Origin: Bacillota bacterium
GTDB taxonomy: Bacteria > Bacillota > Desulfitobacteriia > Desulfitobacteriales > Desulfitobacteriaceae
Direction: 5' to 3'
Assembly (NCBI GenBank): GCA_023390635.1
Contig: JAEWCM010000058.1
Coordinates: 1-7,219 of the forward strand
DNA length: 7,219 bases
Below are positions 1 to 6,790 of the stretch, one piece after another; the stretch's first letter is position 1; every line of letters starts with the position of its first letter. The notes under the pieces were generated by a model. That model was given only the letters and a program-made list of their open reading frames with translations, was not told where the DNA came from and did not search any database. Position numbers and translations under genes: made by a program.

Positions 1-500
1 GCGCCAAGGATGTGGGCATTGAATTCCACTCCATGTCTAAAACCTTCAATATGACCGGCTGGCGGATCGGCTGGGCGGCAGGTAATGCAGAAGTGATTGA
101 GGCTCTGGGCCGGATCAAGTCAAATATCGATTCCGGTGTTTTCCAGGCTGTGCAGGAAGCTGCTATTCTTGGGTTAGAGACAGCTGATCAGGTGGTGCCT
201 GAAATCTGTAAGGTATATCAGGAGCGGCGCGACTTTGTGGTGGATACCTTGAATGCCATGGGCTGGGATCTGCCGAAGACCAAGGCGTCAATCTATGTAT
301 GGCCTAAGGTACCGAACGGTTATACCTCAACCTCATTTGCCGAGTTTGTGCTCGAAAAGGCCGGTGTGGTCGTGACTCCGGGCAGTGGTTACGGTGAATA
401 CGGAGAGGGTTATTTCCGCATTTCTCTGACGTTGGATACGGCCCGCTTGAAAGAAGCTCTGGAAAGAATGAAGGATAAACTGGGGCAGGTTTCATTTTAA
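1..500 (+). CDS. dapL: LL-diaminopimelate aminotransferase (DapL-like), 3' part only
   Basis: This is the C-terminal part of a fold-type I PLP aminotransferase whose 5' end lies before the window. The reading frame enters at base 3, giving 165 codons up to TAA at 498-500. The opening residues contain SMSKTFNMTGWRIG, the block holding the PLP-binding lysine (codon at 39-41) and, eight residues on, the arginine that contacts the PLP phosphate. Near the end, GEGYFRISLT carries the arginine (417-419) that in this family binds the substrate carboxylate. The wording of these blocks, together with VVVTPGSGYGEYGEGYFRISLT, resembles DapL, which makes LL-2,6-diaminopimelate directly from tetrahydrodipicolinate with glutamate as amino donor. 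That serves lysine and peptidoglycan synthesis in the cytoplasm. The class is certain; the exact substrate is inferred from remembered similarity. Another class I/II aminotransferase, such as an aspartate or alanine type, is the alternative. A terminator follows directly, so this gene ends its own transcription unit. Confidence 0.85.
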   Translation, partial: AKDVGIEFHSMSKTFNMTGWRIGWAAGNAEVIEALGRIKSNIDSGVFQAVQEAAILGLETADQVVPEICKVYQERRDFVVDTLNAMGWDLPKTKASIYVWPKVPNGYTSTSFAEFVLEKAGVVVTPGSGYGEYGEGYFRISLTLDTARLKEALERMKDKLGQVSF

Positions 501-514
501 ACCTGGGATGGATC

Positions 515-558
515 AAAACCGGCGATTGTGTAGAGACTACACATCAGCCGGTTTTTCT
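515..558 (+). terminator. Intrinsic terminator after the aminotransferase gene
   Basis: The arm AAAACCGGC (515-523) pairs perfectly with GCCGGTTTT (547-555). Inside it, after a 3x3 internal loop, TGTGTAG (527-533) pairs with CTACACA (537-543) around an AGA loop. The right arm runs into a T-rich tract (552-556, then CT). The hairpin starts 14 nt after the stop codon and separates the aminotransferase from the yicC unit. The A-run on the left arm would also give a short U-tract on the other strand, but no minus-strand gene ends here. Confidence 0.88.
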
Positions 559-619
559 ATCAAGAAAGATCAGCCAAAAAGAGATGAATTTAAAAGATTC
601 AGAGCGTTTTTGGCCCTAC

Positions 620-651
620 TTGGTGTTTTTTCCTCCCATTTACTGTATACT
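620..651 (+). promoter_or_regulatory. Possible weak sigma-A promoter for the yicC-remA-gmk-rpoZ-coaBC run
   Basis: A -10-like TATACT lies at 646-651, about 50 nt before the yicC start. The only -35-like element is a poor TTGGTG at 620-625, with a 20-nt spacer that is longer than optimal. A promoter is expected between the terminator at 515-558 and yicC, and this is the best match I see. The exact elements are uncertain. Confidence 0.35.
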
Positions 652-699
652 TAGACTCAGAAGCATATCCCAATAAAGTTCGCAAAGGAGACTGACAGT

Positions 700-1578
700 A
701 TGATCAGGAGTATGACGGGATTTGGCAGAGGGGAAGCGGGACTCGATGGTTATCATTTAACGGTGGAGATCAAGTCTGTAAATCATCGCTTTTCCGAGAT
801 CGTGATCAGATCTCCCCGCAGCTTGAATATATGGGAAGACCGCGTACGGAAAATGATCCAGGAAAAAGTGCAGAGGGGTCGCATTGAAGTATATATTAAT
901 TTGGCGGAAGGGCAAGCAGGAAAGAGAATGGTTAAGGTTGACAAAGATATTGCCCTGTCGTATGATAAGACCCTGAGGGAAGTGGCTTCAGAGCTTCATA
1001 GCCCTTATGAAACGGATATTTATCGCTTGGCAAGTTTGCCGGAAGTCATATCAATTGAAGAACCTGAATTAGATTTAGAGCAGATGTGGGGGTTTTTCCG
1101 ACCGGCCTTGGAAGAGGCCTTGGAGGAGCTGATACATATGCGTAGCATTGAAGGGCAAAAACTGCTTGAGGATCTGACGGCCCGGATTAGCACTTTGGAA
1201 GGGGATATCAACCGTATCGCCGGACGTTCAGGAGGTGTGGTGGCTGATTATCAGACTCGCCTGCGTGAGCGGATCCAAAGCTTGCTGGGGGAAATCCCTC
1301 TTAATGAAGATCGCTTAGCCAATGAAGTGGCTATTTTCGCCGACAGGGCGTCCATTACTGAAGAAATTGTCCGCTTTAACAGCCATCTTCTGCAGTGCAG
1401 GCAGGCTTTCAAGAGTGAAGAGGCGATAGGACGCAAGCTGGACTTTTTGCTTCAGGAGCTGAACAGGGAGATCAATACCATTGGTTCTAAAGGAAATGAC
1501 TTGGAAATTGCCCAAATTGTTGTGACCGTAAAGAGTGAGTTGGAGAAGGTACGGGAACAAATCCAAAATATTGAGTAA
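700..1578 (+). CDS. yicC: YicC/YloC-family endoribonuclease
   Basis: This 292-residue protein has the family's signature start MIRSMTGFGRGE. It also has the hallmark C-terminal end, from about residue 257, with EINTIGSKGND, then SELEKVREQIQNIE (the DUF1732 part). The N-terminal YicC-like domain covers roughly residues 1-155, followed by a charged, probably helical and partly coiled-coil middle. The length is normal for the family. E. coli YicC and B. subtilis YloC are reported endoribonucleases, so a cytoplasmic role in RNA turnover is likely, though target RNAs are not evident from sequence. The ATG at 700 is well supported by AAAGGAG at 684-690 with a 9-nt spacer. It is the first gene of the run leading through remA, gmk, rpoZ and coaBC, the same neighbourhood as yloC in Bacillus. 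I see no truncation. Confidence 0.95.
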   Translation: MIRSMTGFGRGEAGLDGYHLTVEIKSVNHRFSEIVIRSPRSLNIWEDRVRKMIQEKVQRGRIEVYINLAEGQAGKRMVKVDKDIALSYDKTLREVASELHSPYETDIYRLASLPEVISIEEPELDLEQMWGFFRPALEEALEELIHMRSIEGQKLLEDLTARISTLEGDINRIAGRSGGVVADYQTRLRERIQSLLGEIPLNEDRLANEVAIFADRASITEEIVRFNSHLLQCRQAFKSEEAIGRKLDFLLQELNREINTIGSKGNDLEIAQIVVTVKSELEKVREQIQNIE

Positions 1579-1620
1579 GCATTTAAAAAAACATTAAAAT
1601 TATAAATATTCAAATCATGT

Positions 1621-1635
1621 GGAGGGGTTTTTTTG
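1621..1635 (+). promoter_or_regulatory. Ribosome binding site that decides the TTG start of remA
   Basis: GGAGG at 1621-1625 stands 7 nt before a TTG codon at 1633-1635, and 13 nt before the next in-frame ATG at 1639. The first distance is near optimal and the second is long. The run of T between the site and the TTG is unstructured. The spacing therefore favours TTG as the start, and the residue numbering of the protein agrees. Confidence 0.75.
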
Positions 1636-1908
1636 GATATGAAGTTAATTAATATCGGTTTCGGAAATATTGTATCAGCAAACAGAATTATTTCCATTGT
1701 CAGCCCTGAATCAGCACCAATTAAGCGGATCATTCAGGAAGCAAGGGATGGAGGGGTGTTGGTGGACGCCACCTATGGTCGGAGAACGAGAGCGGTGATT
1801 ATTTGCGATAGTCATCATGTCATTCTTTCCGCAGTACAGCCTGAGACTGTGGCCCATCGTCTGACTGCCAAAGAGACAGCCGTTCCGGCGGAAGATCCGG
1901 TAGATTAA
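1633..1908 (+). CDS. remA: RemA-like DNA-binding regulator (DUF370)
   Basis: This 91-residue protein is close to full identity with the RemA/DUF370 core: INIGFGNIVSANR, SPESAPIKRII, DATYGRRTRAVI and HVILSAVQPETVAHRL. In Bacillus subtilis RemA is a DNA-binding protein that forms oligomeric rings and activates biofilm matrix and osmoprotection genes. Residues important there, Arg18, Pro29, Arg50 and Arg51, fall at the same numbers here if translation starts at the TTG at 1633. That supports this start over the ATG two codons later. The last 15 or so residues after VAHRL are acidic and variable, as usual for the family. It sits 54 nt after yicC in AT-rich DNA and 14 nt before gmk, its conserved position in Firmicutes. 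Family membership is certain. The regulon in this organism is unknown, and the biofilm role should not be assumed outside Bacillus. Confidence 0.93.
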   Translation: MDMKLINIGFGNIVSANRIISIVSPESAPIKRIIQEARDGGVLVDATYGRRTRAVIICDSHHVILSAVQPETVAHRLTAKETAVPAEDPVD

Positions 1909-1922
1909 GGTTGGTTGGGAAC

Positions 1923-2525
1923 GTGGAGAATACACAAGGTTTGTTAGTGGTTGTTTCCGGACCGGCAGGGGCAGGAAAAGGGACTTTATGCAATGAACTA
2001 AGATATCAGTATCCAAATTTGCGCTTTTCTGTTTCTACGACAACACGTTCACCTCGCCCTAAAGAGCGCGAAGGGGTGCACTATTATTTCCGGACTCATG
2101 AAGAGTTTTTAAAAATGCGCGATCAGGATGAATTGCTGGAATGGGCAGAATACGTGGGAAATTATTACGGAACACCGCGGTTTGCCGTGGAAAAATCTCT
2201 GCAAGAAGGCTATGATGTAGTGCTGGAGATTGAAATAAAAGGGGCAATGCAGGTCAAGAAGAATTATCCACAGGCCGTGTTTATCTTTATTGTTCCTCCT
2301 TCTATGTCTGTGCTTTCAGAGCGGATACACAGCAGGGGAACAGAGTCTGAAGAAGTGATTCAAAAAAGATTGGCACAGGCTTTAGAGGAATTAGAGTATG
2401 TATCTGAATATGATTATGTAGTAGTGAATGACGAAATACCGATAGCGGTGGATAAATTGAAAAGCATCTTAAAAGCAGAAAAGTGTCGGGTCAAGAGAAA
2501 ACCGTTTGTTTTTAAGGGGGAATAA
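1923..2525 (+). CDS. gmk: Guanylate kinase
   Basis: Guanylate kinase phosphorylates GMP to GDP with ATP in the cytoplasm and feeds GTP and dGTP synthesis. From the GTG at 1923 the product is 200 residues, normal for the family. The P-loop GPAGAGKGT is at residues 13-21. The GMP-binding region follows with STTTRSPRPKEREGVHYYF, then EYVGNYYGTPR and the VVLEIEIKGAMQVK strand. The lid carries RIHSRGTESEEVIQKRL. Start choice: GTG 1923 puts five residues before GLLVVVSG, as in Bacillus Gmk. An in-frame TTG at 1911 would add four residues, but the only AAGG (1907-1910) touches it with no spacer. The Shine-Dalgarno for GTG 1923 is itself weak (AAGG 12 nt upstream), so coupling to remA translation, 14 nt away, is plausible. 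In Firmicutes Gmk is a known (p)ppGpp target. The function is not in doubt; the start is moderately sure. Confidence 0.96.
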   Translation: MENTQGLLVVVSGPAGAGKGTLCNELRYQYPNLRFSVSTTTRSPRPKEREGVHYYFRTHEEFLKMRDQDELLEWAEYVGNYYGTPRFAVEKSLQEGYDVVLEIEIKGAMQVKKNYPQAVFIFIVPPSMSVLSERIHSRGTESEEVIQKRLAQALEELEYVSEYDYVVVNDEIPIAVDKLKSILKAEKCRVKRKPFVFKGE

Positions 2526-2527
2526 AT

Positions 2528-2734
2528 ATGAAACAGCCATCTTTGGATGAACTGATGAACAGAGTGGACAGCAAATATACTTTGGTGGTAGCCACAGCAA
2601 AGAGAGCACGAACATTGATGGAAGATGAAAACACGGAAGGGTTGGACGAAGGGGTTAAGCCTGTCAGCCTGGCTTTGGATGAAATTGCTAAAGGCAAATT
2701 GCGCTTTGAACAGACTAAAGAAGGTATAAAATAA
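2528..2734 (+). CDS. rpoZ: DNA-directed RNA polymerase omega subunit
   Basis: This small 68-residue protein has the omega pattern: MKQPSLDELMNRVDSKYTLVVATAKRAR near the N-terminus, then KPVSLALDEIAKGKLRF after a short acidic linker. Omega binds the beta' subunit and helps its folding and assembly into RNA polymerase. The length is typical of Firmicutes omega, which lacks the long C-terminal tail of some proteobacterial forms. The ATG at 2528 is preceded by AAGGGGG at 2514-2520 with a 7-nt spacer; this site lies inside the last codons of gmk, so the two genes are packed with only 2 nt between them. The stop codon shares one base with the coaBC start. Gmk next to rpoZ is widely conserved, which adds weight to the call. 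Confidence 0.95.
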   Translation: MKQPSLDELMNRVDSKYTLVVATAKRARTLMEDENTEGLDEGVKPVSLALDEIAKGKLRFEQTKEGIK

Positions 2735-3948
2735 TGTTAGAGGGTAAAAAAATCCTTGTAGGAGTATCCGGAGGGATAGCTGCCTACAAAGCAGCGGAAC
2801 TGGTGAGCCGTTTGCGCAAGCAGGGGGCAGAGGTGCATGTGGTGATGACCCAGGCTGCCACGGAGTTTATTACCCCGCTCACACTGCGTACCCTGGCTAA
2901 TAATCCGGTTCATGTGGAAATGTTTGCAGAGCCTAAGCTTTGGAATGTTGAGCATATTGCCCTCGCGCAGAATGCCGATGTAATCGTAATTGCCCCGGCT
3001 ACGGCGAATATAATTGCAAAAATGGCGGCAGGTTTGGCTGATGATTTACTGTCTTCTGTGCTCTTGGCCTCTCCTGCCCCTATTTTTATTGCTCCGGCCA
3101 TGAACCATGGAATGTATCATCATCCGGCGACTCAGGCCAATCTTCAGTGTTTAAAAGGCCGCGGAGTCAATTTCATTGGGCCGGCTAACGGATTTCAGGC
3201 CTGCGGTACGGATGGGGACGGGAGGATGAGCGAACCGGCAGAGATAGTGGAAGCCCTTAACCGATATTTTGTTTCCCGCAGCAGATTAAAAGGGAAAAAG
3301 GTGATCGTTACGGCAGGAGGAACGCAAGAGCCTCTTGATCCTGTACGGTATCTGGGAAATGACAGCTCGGGACGGATGGGTTATGCGATTGCTCAGGCTT
3401 TTCAGGAAGCAGGTGCCCATACTCTTCTGGTTAGCGCTCCTACTCATCTGGAGGTTCCAGCGGGAGTAGAACAGATTGAAGTGCGGACTGCCCTGCAAAT
3501 GCGGGAAGCGGTGCTGGAGCACTATGCCGGGGCTGATGTAGTGGTCAAAAGCGCCGCTGTGGCGGATTATAGGCCGGCACACCCCAAGATGCAAAAGATC
3601 AAGAAAAACGGTGAAAATCTAACGTTAGAGCTGATTCCAAATCCGGATATCCTGGCTGAGCTGGGAAAAGAAAAAACTCATCAAATCTTAGTAGGTTTTG
3701 CCGCTGAAACGGAAAATCCCATCGAGTCAGGACGGGAAAAACTGAAACGGAAAAACGCCGATATGCTGGTAGTTAATGATGTGACCTTGCCAGGAGCCGG
3801 CTTTGGCAGTCCGACCAATATTGTAACGTTTCTTTTCCCTGACGGGCGCCGGGTAGACTTACCACAGTTGGAAAAACTGGAAATCGGACGACAGATTGTA
3901 GAAGAAGTGGAAAATATCTTGATATCCGGCAAGGAAAAGAATGAATAA
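2734..3948 (+). CDS. coaBC: Bifunctional phosphopantothenoylcysteine decarboxylase / phosphopantothenate-cysteine ligase
   Basis: CoaBC makes 4'-phosphopantetheine for coenzyme A: the CoaB half joins 4'-phosphopantothenate and cysteine using CTP, and the FMN-binding CoaC half decarboxylates the product. Of 404 residues, the CoaC domain is roughly 1-180. It holds LVGVSGGIAAYKA at the start, catalytic His74 (NVEHIALAQ), the PAMNHGMY substrate motif (121-128) and Cys157 in ACGTDGDGRM. The CoaB domain is roughly 187-400. It has VTAGGTQEPLDPVRYLGNDSSG (Asn209), KSAAVADYRP (272-281), and the lysine cluster KIKK (288-291). These match the active residues known from E. coli within one position. The ATG at 2734 overlaps the rpoZ stop by one base, and AAGG at 2721-2724 sits 9 nt before it, so the two are translationally linked. 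Both activities look intact. It is the last gene of the run that begins at yicC. Confidence 0.97.
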   Translation: MLEGKKILVGVSGGIAAYKAAELVSRLRKQGAEVHVVMTQAATEFITPLTLRTLANNPVHVEMFAEPKLWNVEHIALAQNADVIVIAPATANIIAKMAAGLADDLLSSVLLASPAPIFIAPAMNHGMYHHPATQANLQCLKGRGVNFIGPANGFQACGTDGDGRMSEPAEIVEALNRYFVSRSRLKGKKVIVTAGGTQEPLDPVRYLGNDSSGRMGYAIAQAFQEAGAHTLLVSAPTHLEVPAGVEQIEVRTALQMREAVLEHYAGADVVVKSAAVADYRPAHPKMQKIKKNGENLTLELIPNPDILAELGKEKTHQILVGFAAETENPIESGREKLKRKNADMLVVNDVTLPGAGFGSPTNIVTFLFPDGRRVDLPQLEKLEIGRQIVEEVENILISGKEKNE

Positions 3949-3954
3949 ATAAGG

Positions 3955-3960
3955 TATAAT
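3955..3960 (+). promoter_or_regulatory. Consensus -10 element upstream of the ybjQ-family gene
   Basis: TATAAT lies at 3955-3960, 7 nt after the coaBC stop and about 35 nt before the ybjQ start. No good -35 is found at 17 nt (the hexamer there is AGGAAA); TTGATA at 3919-3924 is 30 nt away. There is no TGn extension. It may be a weak or activator-dependent promoter, or a chance match in AT-rich DNA. Confidence 0.4.
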
Positions 3961-3994
3961 ATAAGCAAATGAGGTCATGAAAGGGAGGGAAAAT

Positions 3995-4318
3995 ATGTTA
4001 CTGACAACAACACCTAATGTTGAAGGCCATGAGATTGTGTCTTATTTCGGAATTGTTACCGGTGAGGCTATCATGGGTGCCAATGTGGTACGGGATCTGT
4101 TTGCTTCCATTACTGATGTGATTGGAGGTCGTTCAGGAGCTTATGAACAAAAATTAGAGGATGCCCGCAACGTGGCTTTGGAAGAATTGTCCCAAAAGGC
4201 TGCCAGATGGAATGCCAATGCGGTAGTGGGGATTGATTTGGATTACGAAGTGGTGGGAAACAGCATGCTGATGGTGAGTGCGTCGGGAACGGCTGTTTCC
4301 ATCCGGCCTAAAGATTGA
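3995..4318 (+). CDS. YbjQ/UPF0145 family protein (DUF74, putative heavy-metal-binding domain)
   Basis: From the ATG at 3995 this is a 107-residue protein, the same length as E. coli YbjQ. Family features seen are the N-terminal TTTPNVEGHEIVSYFGIVTGEAIMGANVVRD, the GGRSGAYE loop, a central helix ARNVALEELSQKAARWNANAVVGID, and a C-terminal strand pair ending in SASGTAV. There is no signal peptide or membrane segment, so it should be cytoplasmic. The family is often labelled heavy-metal-binding, but no cysteine is present here and no metal site is obvious; its true function is unknown. The start at 3995 is chosen because GGGAGG at 3983-3988 lies 6 nt before it, whereas the upstream ATG at 3977 has its only purine run 2 nt away. 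It stands between coaBC and priA, a place where Bacillus has no such gene, and a terminator follows at once. Confidence 0.88.
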   Translation: MLLTTTPNVEGHEIVSYFGIVTGEAIMGANVVRDLFASITDVIGGRSGAYEQKLEDARNVALEELSQKAARWNANAVVGIDLDYEVVGNSMLMVSASGTAVSIRPKD

Positions 4319-4356
4319 GAAACATTTGAGAACGGTATAAAAACATAATGTTCTGC

Positions 4357-4396
4357 AAAGAAGGTGTTCCTGCATTGAGCCAGGACACCTTCTTTT
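4357..4396 (+). terminator. Intrinsic terminator after the ybjQ-family gene
   Basis: AAAGAAGGTGT (4357-4367) pairs with ACACCTTCTTT (4385-4395). After one bulged T (4368), CCTG (4369-4372) continues with CAGG (4381-4384), closing an 8-nt loop. The total stem is 15 bp, with T-rich sequence at and just after the 3' arm. It begins 38 nt after the stop codon and should end transcripts from the yicC-coaBC run and from the ybjQ gene. Confidence 0.88.
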
Positions 4397-4407
4397 ACTT
4401 GCTATGC

Positions 4408-4436
4408 TTTAAATCAGCGGGGAAATCTGCTATAAT
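4408..4436 (+). promoter_or_regulatory. Sigma-A type promoter for priA, with extended -10
   Basis: A perfect TATAAT (4431-4436) is preceded by TGC, forming an extended -10. A -35 of TTTAAA (4408-4413, four of six consensus bases) lies at exactly 17 nt. Transcription would start near 4443, giving a leader of about 40 nt before the priA ATG. The promoter comes just after the terminator at 4357-4396, so priA is separately transcribed from the genes before it. Confidence 0.75.
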
Positions 4437-4484
4437 AACCCTAGAAATTTGACCATTATTGACATTCAATGAGGGGGCGAAAGT

Positions 4485-6770
4485 ATGCTGCAAATAGCTG
4501 AGGTTTTGCTTGATGTGGCAAATCGGCGCCTTAATCGTAGTTATCATTATTTGATCCCAGGAAACATGATTGTTGATATAGGGAGCAGAGTGCTTGTCCC
4601 TCTGCAACAAAGACAGGTTCAAGGGGTTGTGATCGATCTTGCGGAAAAAATACCGGAAGACCTTAATGCAGCAAAGCTTCGTTCTGTGTCTGCCGTTCTC
4701 GATCATCAATTTACTGTTCCTCAAGAAATGATTGAGTTGGCTAAATGGCTGGCGCAGACCACCATTTGCTCAGTAGCCCAGTGCATGCACACGGTGTGGC
4801 CTCCTCTGAAGGGCAAGATGGAAGAACAGGTAGCTTTAGAGGCAAATCTTCAGGATGGAGATATTCAGGCTATGCAGTGGCTGGATGAGGAGGCCTTTCG
4901 GGCCATACAGGTTTTAGCTAGGGCCAGGCAAAAAAGACTTGGAATTAAAGTATTGCAAAAGCGGGCCAACCTTACTGAAGCAGGCCTGGAGCGTTTGCTT
5001 CGTGCCGGTTGGATTAGAAAAGAGAGTCATTTCATTTCCCGGTGGAATTCAACTGAGCTCTCATGTGACGGGCAGCTTTCCTCTAAGGACGGAGACGAGG
5101 AAGTGGATACGGGCTTTGCTCTGACGGAGGAACAAAAGCAAGCAGTTAATTCAATTCTTTCCGCTTTGGCTGGGGAGAAGGGGCAAACACTGCTTCTGCA
5201 TGGTGTGACTGGAAGCGGAAAAACCGAAGTTTACAAGCAGGTGATCCGGGAAGTTCTGACTGCCGGCGGAGACGCCATTTTGCTTGTGCCGGAAATCTCT
5301 TTGACCTCTCAGACAGCCGGGATTTTTCAGGAATGTTTTGGGGACCAGGTGGCAGTGCTTCACTCAGGGCTAACGGCGAAAAGCAAGGGAGAGATATGGA
5401 AACAAATTCTGTCCGGGAGAAAACATCTGGTGATCGGAGCGAGATCGGCGGTGTTTGCACCCCTGCCCCATCTGAAGCTGATCATACTGGATGAAGAGCA
5501 TGACGGGGCCTACAAACAGGAGGAGAATCCAAAGTATCATGCCAGGGAAGTGGCGCGGAAAAGGATGGAGAGGCGGGGTGGAGTAGTGGTGCTGGGCAGT
5601 GCCACTCCTTCGCTGGAGGCCTACGCGGCGGCTCAGAATGGCAAAATAATTTTGGCAGAGATGAGGAGCAGAATAAGCAGCTCCGGATTGCCGCCTGTCA
5701 AGGTAATCGATATGCGGGAAGAACTGCTGAATGGCAACCGCAGTGTGTTTTCTCTAGCTCTCCAAAACAGCTTGAGAGAGAGAATTGAGCGGGGCGAACA
5801 GACCATGATCTTTTTAAACCGGCGTGGGTATTCTACTTTTGTGGTCTGCCGGGAATGTGGATTTGTGGTGGAATGTCCGCATTGCGCCGTGTCCATGACC
5901 TATCATGCCGCAGAGCAAGTCATGCGCTGTCATTATTGTAATCATGAAGAGGGAGTGCCCCATCGCTGCCCCCAATGTTCCAGCAAATATATCCGCTTTT
6001 TCGGGCAGGGAACGCAGCGCATCGAAGAAGAGTTGGGAGGTCTTTTGCCTGGTGTACCGATTTTACGCATGGATGGAGACAGCACTCGTTCTGCCGATGC
6101 GCATCGAAGTATTTTGGAGCAGTTTCGCCGTCAGGAAGGGGCAGTGCTGGTAGGAACACAAATGATGGCGAAAGGACTGGACTTTCCTAATGTCACTTTA
6201 GTGGGAGTTGTTGCTGCCGATCAGATGCTTAATATGCCTGACTTCAGGGCCCGGGAAAGAGCCTTTCAGCTTTTGACCCAAGTGGCGGGCAGAGCGGGGA
6301 GAAGTGTCAAGGCGGGGGAAGTCATCTTTCAAACCTATGCTCCTAAAGACCGGGCTATTTTGAGGGCAATGGAGCATGATTATAAAGGTTTCTTCTGGGA
6401 TGAAATCGCCTATCGAAAAGAGAGGCTGTACCCCCCTTTTACCCATGTAATCAGAGTCCTGATTATGCATGAAAAAGAGGAGCGGTCGATTAAGGGCGCT
6501 CATGAACTGGCTGCCATTGTTGCCAATTCACTGAAAAAAAGGTTAGAATATAATGATGGTGCAGAAGCTAAACTGGTTATTGATTTACTGGGACCGGCGC
6601 CGGCGATCTTATCCAGACTGAAAAATCTTTTTCGTTGGCAGATATCGGTAAAAGGACGTAACCAGGACGAATTGAGAAGTCTGCTTAATGAAAGTGTTAA
6701 TAGCTTTTACCAGAGGGGAGAAAGCAACGGGATCATCCTGAATATAGAAGTGGATCCCCTTGCCAATTAA
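4485..6770 (+). CDS. priA: Primosomal protein N', replication restart helicase PriA
   Basis: PriA recognises stalled or collapsed replication forks, unwinds DNA 3' to 5' with ATP, and starts primosome assembly so the replicative helicase can be reloaded. The product is 761 residues, within the family range. The N-terminal DNA-binding part is about 1-105 (RVLVPLQQRQVQGVV), followed by a winged-helix-like segment to about 180. The helicase has Walker A GVTGSGKT (240-247), DEEH (336-339) with the following aromatic-rich loop, GSATPS (371-376) and QVAGRAGR (599-606). The zinc-binding insert has all eight cysteines: 455, 458, 464, 467, 482, 485, 495 and 498. The C-terminal domain, about 630-761, is complete. 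The ATG at 4485 follows GAGGGGG (4471-4477) by 7 nt. It has its own promoter and is followed by def after 91 nt, the usual Firmicutes order. No defects are visible. Confidence 0.97.
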   Translation: MLQIAEVLLDVANRRLNRSYHYLIPGNMIVDIGSRVLVPLQQRQVQGVVIDLAEKIPEDLNAAKLRSVSAVLDHQFTVPQEMIELAKWLAQTTICSVAQCMHTVWPPLKGKMEEQVALEANLQDGDIQAMQWLDEEAFRAIQVLARARQKRLGIKVLQKRANLTEAGLERLLRAGWIRKESHFISRWNSTELSCDGQLSSKDGDEEVDTGFALTEEQKQAVNSILSALAGEKGQTLLLHGVTGSGKTEVYKQVIREVLTAGGDAILLVPEISLTSQTAGIFQECFGDQVAVLHSGLTAKSKGEIWKQILSGRKHLVIGARSAVFAPLPHLKLIILDEEHDGAYKQEENPKYHAREVARKRMERRGGVVVLGSATPSLEAYAAAQNGKIILAEMRSRISSSGLPPVKVIDMREELLNGNRSVFSLALQNSLRERIERGEQTMIFLNRRGYSTFVVCRECGFVVECPHCAVSMTYHAAEQVMRCHYCNHEEGVPHRCPQCSSKYIRFFGQGTQRIEEELGGLLPGVPILRMDGDSTRSADAHRSILEQFRRQEGAVLVGTQMMAKGLDFPNVTLVGVVAADQMLNMPDFRARERAFQLLTQVAGRAGRSVKAGEVIFQTYAPKDRAILRAMEHDYKGFFWDEIAYRKERLYPPFTHVIRVLIMHEKEERSIKGAHELAAIVANSLKKRLEYNDGAEAKLVIDLLGPAPAILSRLKNLFRWQISVKGRNQDELRSLLNESVNSFYQRGESNGIILNIEVDPLAN

Positions 6771-6790
6771 CTCTTGTTTATAAATAAGTT

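Noticed and set aside
1579..1620. Very AT-rich gap between yicC and remA with TATAAA at 1601, a possible internal promoter.
   Set aside because: No -35 hexamer at 16-18 nt; the nearest, TTGAGT at 1571, is 24 nt away. Low complexity alone is not evidence.
1911..1922. TTG at 1911 as the gmk start.
   Set aside because: AAGG abuts the codon with no spacer, and the extra four residues have no counterpart in Bacillus Gmk; GTG 1923 fits better, though its own ribosome site is weak.
3977..3994. Upstream ATG at 3977 as start of the ybjQ-family gene.
   Set aside because: Its purine run is only 2 nt away, while the ATG at 3995 has a well-spaced GGGAGG and gives the family's usual length of 107 residues.
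4315..4350. TTGAGAA direct repeats (4315, 4326) followed by TATAAA (4336) and CATAAT (4344), resembling a promoter after ybjQ.
   Set aside because: Spacers are wrong (15, 12 or 23 nt), and any transcript would run straight into the terminator at 4357-4396.
5146..5460. Long open frame of 104 codons on the minus strand inside priA, and similar antisense frames inside coaBC and yicC.
   Set aside because: All lie opposite strongly conserved genes, and their translations show no recognisable domain.
6594..6603. Perfect 10-bp palindrome CCGGCGCCGG.
   Set aside because: It lies in the priA coding frame and encodes part of the conserved GPAPAI segment of the C-terminal domain, so codon choice explains it.
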